Below, piece after piece: positions 57,723 to 64,000 of a stretch of DNA of 64,000 nt. Position 1 is the first letter of the stretch. Every line of letters starts with the position of its first letter. The translations under genes and the position numbers were made by a program. Origin of the DNA: Anadara kagoshimensis (lineage: Eukaryota > Mollusca > Bivalvia > Arcoida > Arcidae); NCBI GenBank assembly GCA_021292105.1, contig CM037870.1, positions 19,499,424-19,563,423 of the forward strand. The letters run 5' to 3'. The notes beneath the pieces are model-generated. The model was given only the letters and a program-made list of their open reading frames with translations, was not told the DNA's origin and ran no database searches.

Positions 57723-57915
57723 CAGTGTTCATTCTTAGCATTTTTCAGAAAAAAGGGTCATTTTTATATATATATCTAAAAACCTAGAACACTGTAGTGT
57801 CAATATTTTTGCATTCATGTAATGTTAAAAATGCCCAACAAGGCCTTAACAATGGGACTGTTTGGCAAAATAATGGATAAATGTCCCCATGGCCCCTCTT
57901 CTAGAATGAACACTG
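57723..57915. mobile_element. 193-bp hAT-like MITE (CAGTGTTCATTC)
   Basis: Ends CAGTGTTCATTCTTAG and CTAGAATGAACACTG. Flanks ACTCATTG (57715-57722) and ACTCATTA (57916-57923) match at 7 of 8 bases. Relatives: 23951-24302 (interrupted) and fragments at 13900-13970 and 30515-30645. Confidence 0.8.
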
Positions 57916-58197
57916 ACTCATTAACACAAAGCCAAAAACAATCATGGCCCCTTCTAGAATGAACACCTAATTATAAAAACAGAGCCAAAACCAATCATTA
58001 ACACAGCCAAAAATAAATACTATCAAAATCACACAGCCAAATTTTACAAAAACATCCATTGTAAATTAGGAGGGCCTAGATGGGCATATGATCTAAAGCA
58101 TAAGCATGTGCCATTTTCCCTCAATATATGTGAAAGAATCTTGACTCGAGCATAAAACATCATCACGCCACTTCTTGCTCCTTTTTTTTTACATATA

Positions 58198-58400
58198 ATG
58201 GGGTTCATTGCTGTACCACCCAATCAATTCCATTAAGCATTTGTGTTTTAAGTTTCCAAAAACATTGACTTGGCAAAGTCCCGGAATAATGTCTTTTTAA
58301 CGGGGGAAAATCATCTTATGCGATTAAATTTCCATTGCCAAATAAGTTTTCCAAACAAATGTTAGAGGGTATCAGGTGGTACAGCAGTGGACACCATTTG
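58198..58400. mobile_element. AATGGGGTTC inverted-repeat element, intergenic
   Basis: It runs from AATGGGGTTCATTGCTGTAC to GTGGTACAGCAGTGGACACC and shares the CCGGAATAATGTC core. Confidence 0.7.
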
Positions 58401-59075
58401 CACTATAAAATTGTAATGATTTCAAATTAATGATGCAGTATTAACTCGTCTGCTATTCATTACTATAACAAGTTGTATTTCATTGCACATTATTTTTAAA
58501 ACTCATATAAGCATCACAAAAAGTGATGTAAAAAATAGATATCACATGCAATCAAACAACTATGGAATGATTATTCACGAAAATAATCAACATTTACCCG
58601 TGTATGTCATGAAAGCAATACACAGGATGGAGTTCATGTGCACAAGGATATTTGCCGCATGTGTTCTTCGACAATAAACCATGGGTAAATGTTGATCATT
58701 TCAATTCTAACATGACTTGAATAAACATTAAGTATAACAATGTGGGTATTTTATTTCGCTCTCTTCATGCTTATTATGAAGGAAAACACAAGTCATGTTA
58801 GAATATATATTATTCATAAACATGAGATCATACATCACATGTTATTTTTATGTGTGTGTTTACTTTTTTCAACAATATCTAAATAGAAATAAAATATAAA
58901 ATTGAAAGAAATTTTTTTTTTTTGCAAAATAATTTGCAAATGCACCAAATAAAATACTACCATAAAGGGACTAAAGGGACTCGCAGAGAAAACTTAAAAT
59001 ATCACAAAAACAAAGCTATCAAATATAAATGGTCTGCACATTGGCAGACGGGCCATGTGTTAAATGTTAATCTAC

Positions 59076-59101
59076 AACAATCATCATCATCATCATCATC
59101 A
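59076..59101. repeat. (ATC)n microsatellite
   Basis: About eight CAT/ATC units. Confidence 0.85.
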
Positions 59102-59204
59102 CCAAATATAAATGTCTCTATATTCAATAATCACATTAAATAAAGACTGTATAGTCTCATCCAACATTTCTCTCAGTCTAATCATGATTTACTGTAAATT
59201 TATT

Positions 59205-59560
59205 CATTTTAACATGTACACATTTTAGCATGTATCACATTTTAGCATGTACCATTTTTAGCATGTATCACATTTTAGCATGTATGAATTTTAGTATGTA
59301 CACATTTTAGCATGTACACATTTTAGTCTGTACACATTTTAGCCTGTACAAATTTTAACATATACAAATTTTAGCATGTACACATTTTAACATGTACAAA
59401 TTTTAGCATGTATCATTTTTAGCATGTACCAATTTTAACATGTATGAATTTAAGCATGTAAAAATTATAGCATGTACAAATTTTAACATAGACGAATTTT
59501 AGCATGTACCAATTATAACATGTTCAAATTTTAGTGTGTACCCATTTTAGTGCATATTAT
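59205..59560. repeat. 17- to 18-bp minisatellite (ATTTTAGCATGTACAC)
   Basis: About 20 imperfect units of ACATTTTAGCATGT over 350 bp. Confidence 0.9.
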
Positions 59561-60075
59561 AATTTGGGTTAATTCACATGACTCTCATGGATTACCTTGT
59601 GTGTTTTGATCTTATTTAATTCCCATTGGATTTCATTAGCTCTACTTTATCATAGCAATCTCTAAAATGAGTATAGCACTAAAATTAATATCCTTACAGT
59701 ATTTCATGAACTTGAAAATCAAGAAAACAATTTAGCAATTTGATCACAATTGCTACATGGAATGTGATTTTTAAGCTAACAACTTAACCGGTTTATTAAC
59801 AACAGATCTAAATCTGTCAAACAGTAATAAGTGGTGCCTAACACAAGGTAACAAAAATGTGTGTGCTAAAATATACAGTAGCTGCACAGAGTGGTGCAAT
59901 ATATATTTGGACACTTTGTAAAATCCTTCTTTGTTTCATATGAAGAATGGATCAGGTGAGCTAAAAATTAAAATGATTAAGAACATTTTCTCCTTAACAA
60001 AACGAAAATCACATAAAATATATCACAAAATGTCTTTAAATTGCTCCAACTCCACACTGTAAAAGAACAAATATT

Positions 60076-60500
60076 TACAGTCAACCCTGCCTTAAGACAA
60101 CCTCTATATAAGGACCACCTGATTATAAAGGCCAGTAAATTAGATCCAAGTGGTCTTTAATCATGTTATTTTAGCCTGTATATAAAGGTCACCTGGCCCT
60201 GATTTCATAATCATTTCTAACTAAGGGGTTCCTTAACTTAAATTTAAACAACCCTTTTTTAGAACTGAGAATAAATATTTTTGACTAAACCAAAAGCATC
60301 AAATGATGACCGATCTTGAGAATAACACCTTAAATTTCTGAATATTTTAAAAGTCACAAAATTACCAGTATTAAGGTTTCAAATTTTCAGATTTAAGTTA
60401 TGGGAAGTCTTAGCTAAGAAATGATTGTGGAACTAGGGCCTGCCCATAAAGGTCTTCACTAGTTGTCTTGGATGGCCTTTATAGACAGGTTTGACTGTAT
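60076..60500 (-). mobile_element. CAGTCAAACCTG element interrupted by a foldback element
   Basis: The left end (TACAGTCAACCCTGCC) is at 60076 and the right end (GACAGGTTTGACTGTA) at about 60500. Between about 60190 and 60441 an unrelated palindromic element is inserted. Confidence 0.65.
60190..60441. mobile_element. Foldback element nested in a CAGTCAAACCTG element
   Basis: Ends GCCCTGATTTCATAATCATT and AATGATTGTGGAACTAGGGC. The same family as 54026-54287; it splits the surrounding element at GGTCACCTG/CTGCCCATAAAGG. Confidence 0.7.
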
Positions 60501-60501
60501 A

Positions 60502-60668
60502 TACAGTCCAATCTGCCGTGAGGACCACCTGCTTATAAAGGCCAGTAGAACTGTATCCCAATTGTTCTTTATTTTTATAATTTGAACCTATATGTAAAGG
60601 CCACATGTCTATAAAGGTCAATATTACTGGTTCCCTTGGGTGGCTTTATAGACAGGTTTGACTGTACA
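60502..60668 (-). mobile_element. CAGTCAAACCTG element abutting the zinc-finger gene stop codon
   Basis: Copy ending about 20 bp from the stop codon of the minus-strand zinc-finger gene. It contains TTTATT (AATAAA on the minus strand) near 60569, so it may supply the 3' UTR and polyadenylation signal. Confidence 0.65.
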
Positions 60669-60687
60669 TATTATATATGTTATAATA

Positions 60688-63600
60688 TCATCGACTAACA
60701 TCAGATTGAGGGCTATCTGGAACTTTATACACAGCCTTGGTATTTAGTTTTAATTTTTTGGGTGATTTCTTTCCACTAACTCCGACTCCCACTGACGCAG
60801 CACCGGGTACAACAAATTCTTTAACATCAACATTTTTACCTTCTGGAATGCAATTGGATAATTTGGAATTGTTTCCTAACTTCTTGTCATCAGCTTTTTT
60901 TGGTGTATTCGATTTTTTGCCATCACCATGTTGATTAGTATTCACGCCCATATTCAGATTTTTCAAATCCATTTTTTTAACAACTTTCTTTTTGGAATTA
61001 GGAGAAGAGTCAGAATCTTTTGGAGAATTAAAAACGTCTACTTTTGCACTTTTAGTATTTCCCATTTTGCATGTTCCAGCTGGATCAGGCATTCCATTCT
61101 CCATCTTCGATCCTGTTACAGTTTTTGCATCTGTAATTTGTTTTTTTACTTTGCCAGGTTTCTGAACAGCAGTAGTTGTTACTTTGCTTGGACTAATGGT
61201 TTCAGATTTTTTATTTGCATCAGACTTTTTAATTGGACTTTTCTTGCTAGGGCTCTCTTCAGATTGGTTATTTTCAAGGCCTAATTTCTTGGTTGGAGTG
61301 ACTTTGGATTTTTTAATCTCAATCACTTTTTGCTTCTCATCCAATGCTAGATTTGAGGCACTTAAACTAACACATGGAATGAGTCTGACTTGGCCTTTAT
61401 TCTTGGCCAGTTTTGCTCCTGTTGCAATATAGGGCTGAAACTGGTTAGGCGATACTTTAGGGTCACACATAGCGATCTTTTTCAAAGATGTGTAGCATCC
61501 TGTTTCAGTAGAAATTGATTTACTCACAATTTTCTTTGTTTTCTCCTGTTCAGTTGAATCATCAGGTATAGCAGACTGACTATTGTTTTTCTTCTGTTTA
61601 GGGGCTGTAACTTTTTTAACACCTGATAAGACAGACTGCAAATTTCTGCGAGCTGCTTGAATGTCCGACACTTGATCGAGGTTTTCACTGGAACTTATAC
61701 CGCTTGACCCAGTTTCACTAATTTTACTTGGTGAGGTCTTTGAGGTTGAACCCTTATCCCCAAGTGATTTGACCAATTTGGAATTCTGAACAGATTGATT
61801 TGAACTTTGACCTTTACTAGCGACATCTGGTGATCCGAAGTCTGATATGGAGACCTTTTTCTTTTTTAGTGAAGCAGATTTTGTTTTGGAAGAAGATAAG
61901 GCTTTTGGATTCAAAACAGTCACCGAGATATTTCCGTCAAAGAAATTAACTGTTTTCATATCGGCAGATTTAGAATTTTTAACTTTCACTGTCAGAACTT
62001 TTGGTGACAGTGATATTTTCTTCGGAGACGGCCCTTTGGAATCTGATCCTGGACTTTTACTATCAGATTTATCTACCAACTTTTTAGCACATTTCATTAA
62101 ACTATTCTTTGCCAGCATCTTTTTCTTCTTGGTTGGTTTTATAGTAACTAATACCGAATTTTCCTCCTGGTTAGATTGTACTACCCTGACTTTTTCATCT
62201 GTACCAAATTCTTGATTGTCTGTTGTTTGATTTTCATCAGTAGCATTCACAGATGACACAACATTTTTATTTTTGTCGGCATCGTCTTCCGTTGAAACTT
62301 TCCTTTTCTTTATTGTTGTCCACGAATGACCTTTCCGTCGTAGTTTCCGTTTGACCCCTTTTGGCCATCCTCCTTTCTTAGTATTTGCTTGTTCAATATC
62401 CACAGATTTGCGTAAAGATCGATCTTCGTCTTGCTGTTTAAGTCTGACCATCATCAACATTTCTTCTCGTCTTTCATCATCCCCAAGGCAACCGTTTTTA
62501 ATTTTCTCCTTTTTCACAAGACAAAAAGCCTTATAATGGTTCATCAATGTTTTTGGATATGTAAATCCTTTATTACAGTATAAGCAGACATGCTTCAATT
62601 TCTTATGAAATGTTTCGTTAACTTGGGATTTCATCACTTTCAAATCTTTAAACCTTTCCTTTCGATCACATTTCTTGATATGTCTTTCTAGCAATGATAT
62701 AGTCTTGAATTTTACTCCGCAGCCATTGCACTGGTGCTTGTCTAAGAGTTCTGTAAGTTCACGGCGGCGGACATGATTTCCCGGATTGTATCTGAGATCA
62801 ATGCTCTTGCCACGTTTTTTCAATATTTTTACGGGGCTACATTCCGGAGTATCTGGGATACTTACAACTTTTCTCTTCCTACATCCCATAAATCTTCGTT
62901 TCTTCACTTTCAATCTGTTAAAACCTTGACTTCCTGTATTGTCACTTTTACTTGTTATGATTTTTGCGAAACCATTCCCATTTTCTGACACTTTTTTATC
63001 TTCACTTTCAAAACTCTCAATTTTCCTAAACCTTCTTCTGTATTTTCGTTTCGGTTTTTCTTCGGTGAATTCTTGGACCACAGGTTTTGGGGCACAGTTA
63101 ATAATATGAATCCGAAGTCTGTCCACATTTTTAAATGTACTATAGCAGCGAGTGCAGGTGTAGTTACTTTTGTCGATCACGGGTTCCAATGCCTTACCCG
63201 TCATGCCCAAAACTCCTATATTACAGGGTTCGGCATAATACAAATACTCAATCTCATGACCCTCTTCAACTTCCAAATGATGACAATATATTGAGGGGTG
63301 TTTTTTAATTTGGTGCCGGACAAGCAGGTCATATTCACGGAAATGTTTGATACATACAGAACAGACATAGGATACCTGCCCATGCTTACCGAAGGCAATT
63401 GTGTCATAACTATTTGCATGTTGAGGACTATGCATTGGTTTATCCAATTTCTCGCCACTAGCTAAGGGCAAGTTAATACTTTTTCTCATTTCTTCACTTT
63501 TTATTGCACAAACGGTAGACAAAATATCCAAACTTGAATTTTCACCAAAGTTTTTGCCAGGGCTTTTGGAAAGTTCCAGTCCCTTTAAAACAGAACTTGT

Positions 63601-63999
63601 AAAATCTGGATCATCGGAATCTAAACCAGAATCAGAGGACAAGTTCATAAGCAATACCCCAGAACTTCCGCCATCACTGTCGTTATCATCATCTTCTTCA
63701 GTGTTGTCAATCTGATTTACGATATTCAAGACATTAGCATTGGGTACGATTGGACATGTATCATTTATGACTACTGTTGACCCCGATAGTAAATTTTTGT
63801 CCTTGCAAATGACACCCTCCTTTGAGAATTGAACATTACATGTTTCATCTATTTTCACTTTGCATCCAGTTTTCCCACTTTTTAATTCACTCGAATCTTT
63901 CTTTAATTCACTATTTTTGCATCCTATTTTCTTACATTTCATTTCACTTGAGTCTCCTTCCAATTCACTATTTTTGCATCCTATTTTCTCACATTTCAA
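60688..63999 (-). CDS. Lysine-rich C2H2/C2HC zinc-finger protein, 5' end beyond the window
   Basis: A single open frame of 1103 codons plus TGA (60688-60690) runs off the right edge, so the N-terminus is missing; there is no convincing start at the edge. Four zinc fingers lie in the first half, numbered from the edge: about 209-232 (CSVC...HQIKKH, C2H2), about 279-301 (CTRC...HIINC), about 421-443 (CNGC...HIKKC) and about 470-493 (CLYC...HYKAFC). The last three have Cys as fourth ligand. Basic stretches such as KRKYRRRF and KKRRF look like nuclear localisation signals. The C-terminal 600 residues are low-complexity, rich in Lys and Ser, with many SPKK/SPSK motifs that suggest DNA or chromatin contact. 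The first 45 residues contain imperfect repeats of KCKKIGCKNSEL. The ortholog was not recognised; nuclear DNA binding is inferred. Confidence 0.85.
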   Translation of the reverse strand: MKCEKIGCKNSELEGDSSEMKCKKIGCKNSELKKDSSELKSGKTGCKVKIDETCNVQFSKEGVICKDKNLLSGSTVVINDTCPIVPNANVLNIVNQIDNTEEDDDNDSDGGSSGVLLMNLSSDSGLDSDDPDFTSSVLKGLELSKSPGKNFGENSSLDILSTVCAIKSEEMRKSINLPLASGEKLDKPMHSPQHANSYDTIAFGKHGQVSYVCSVCIKHFREYDLLVRHQIKKHPSIYCHHLEVEEGHEIEYLYYAEPCNIGVLGMTGKALEPVIDKSNYTCTRCYSTFKNVDRLRIHIINCAPKPVVQEFTEEKPKRKYRRRFRKIESFESEDKKVSENGNGFAKIITSKSDNTGSQGFNRLKVKKRRFMGCRKRKVVSIPDTPECSPVKILKKRGKSIDLRYNPGNHVRRRELTELLDKHQCNGCGVKFKTISLLERHIKKCDRKERFKDLKVMKSQVNETFHKKLKHVCLYCNKGFTYPKTLMNHYKAFCLVKKEKIKNGCLGDDERREEMLMMVRLKQQDEDRSLRKSVDIEQANTKKGGWPKGVKRKLRRKGHSWTTIKKRKVSTEDDADKNKNVVSSVNATDENQTTDNQEFGTDEKVRVVQSNQEENSVLVTIKPTKKKKMLAKNSLMKCAKKLVDKSDSKSPGSDSKGPSPKKISLSPKVLTVKVKNSKSADMKTVNFFDGNISVTVLNPKALSSSKTKSASLKKKKVSISDFGSPDVASKGQSSNQSVQNSKLVKSLGDKGSTSKTSPSKISETGSSGISSSENLDQVSDIQAARRNLQSVLSGVKKVTAPKQKKNNSQSAIPDDSTEQEKTKKIVSKSISTETGCYTSLKKIAMCDPKVSPNQFQPYIATGAKLAKNKGQVRLIPCVSLSASNLALDEKQKVIEIKKSKVTPTKKLGLENNQSEESPSKKSPIKKSDANKKSETISPSKVTTTAVQKPGKVKKQITDAKTVTGSKMENGMPDPAGTCKMGNTKSAKVDVFNSPKDSDSSPNSKKKVVKKMDLKNLNMGVNTNQHGDGKKSNTPKKADDKKLGNNSKLSNCIPEGKNVDVKEFVVPGAASVGVGVSGKKSPKKLKLNTKAVYKVPDSPQSDVSR

Positions 64000-64000
64000 T

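Larger units (their letters stand above)
52797..60687. other. Intergenic region between NDUFB5 and the zinc-finger gene
   Basis: No gene is supported; short frames here fall in repeats. It contains a SINE, GTCC-type repeat, foldback and hAT-like elements and a palindrome. It also has AT-rich minisatellites and bivalve-style AGGTCAAGGTCA repeats at about 53700-53870 and 54690-54860. Confidence 0.6.

Noticed and set aside
60737-63294. Plus-strand reading frames opposite the zinc-finger gene
   Set aside because: They are antisense shadows of the long minus-strand coding exon.

Overview
This is an AT-rich, intron-rich invertebrate genomic window. The gene homologies, the many tRNA-headed SINEs and the dispersed palindromic elements suggest a mollusc, most likely a bivalve; that is an inference from repeat style, not a proven identity. 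Four protein-coding genes can be read by joining exons with consensus splice sites and matching phase.

Layout. (1) 1737-30333, plus strand: a 19-exon gene for a 1004-residue protein with the Mind bomb arrangement (MIB/HERC2, ZZ finger, MIB/HERC2, Mib repeats, ankyrin repeats). The C-terminal RING fingers of Mind bomb are absent and a PARP-type ADP-ribosyltransferase domain with an H-Y-I triad takes their place. This is the most striking object in the window. (2) 37711-41639, minus strand: a four-exon PIGP gene (GPI-GlcNAc transferase subunit). (3) 42898-52796, plus strand: a six-exon NDUFB5 gene (complex I subunit). PIGP and NDUFB5 lie head to head. (4) 60688 to the window end, minus strand: the 3' part of a lysine-rich C2H2/C2HC zinc-finger protein that continues past the right edge.

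Introns and intergenic DNA are packed with non-autonomous elements. About 13 copies of a short inverted-repeat element starting CAGTCAAACCTG are present, one carrying nine 76-bp internal repeats. There are 484-bp foldback elements, a 1005-bp hAT-like element with a perfect 8-bp target duplication, a 2275-bp element flanked by TTAA, several SINE families, 5'-truncated retroelement tails and many minisatellites. Three separate tandem duplications carry copies of splice sites of the host genes. The genes are not an operon and share no obvious pathway. The likely biology of the first gene is substrate recognition as in Mind bomb (Notch ligand binding in that family) coupled to mono-ADP-ribosylation instead of ubiquitylation; this is inferred from domain content only.
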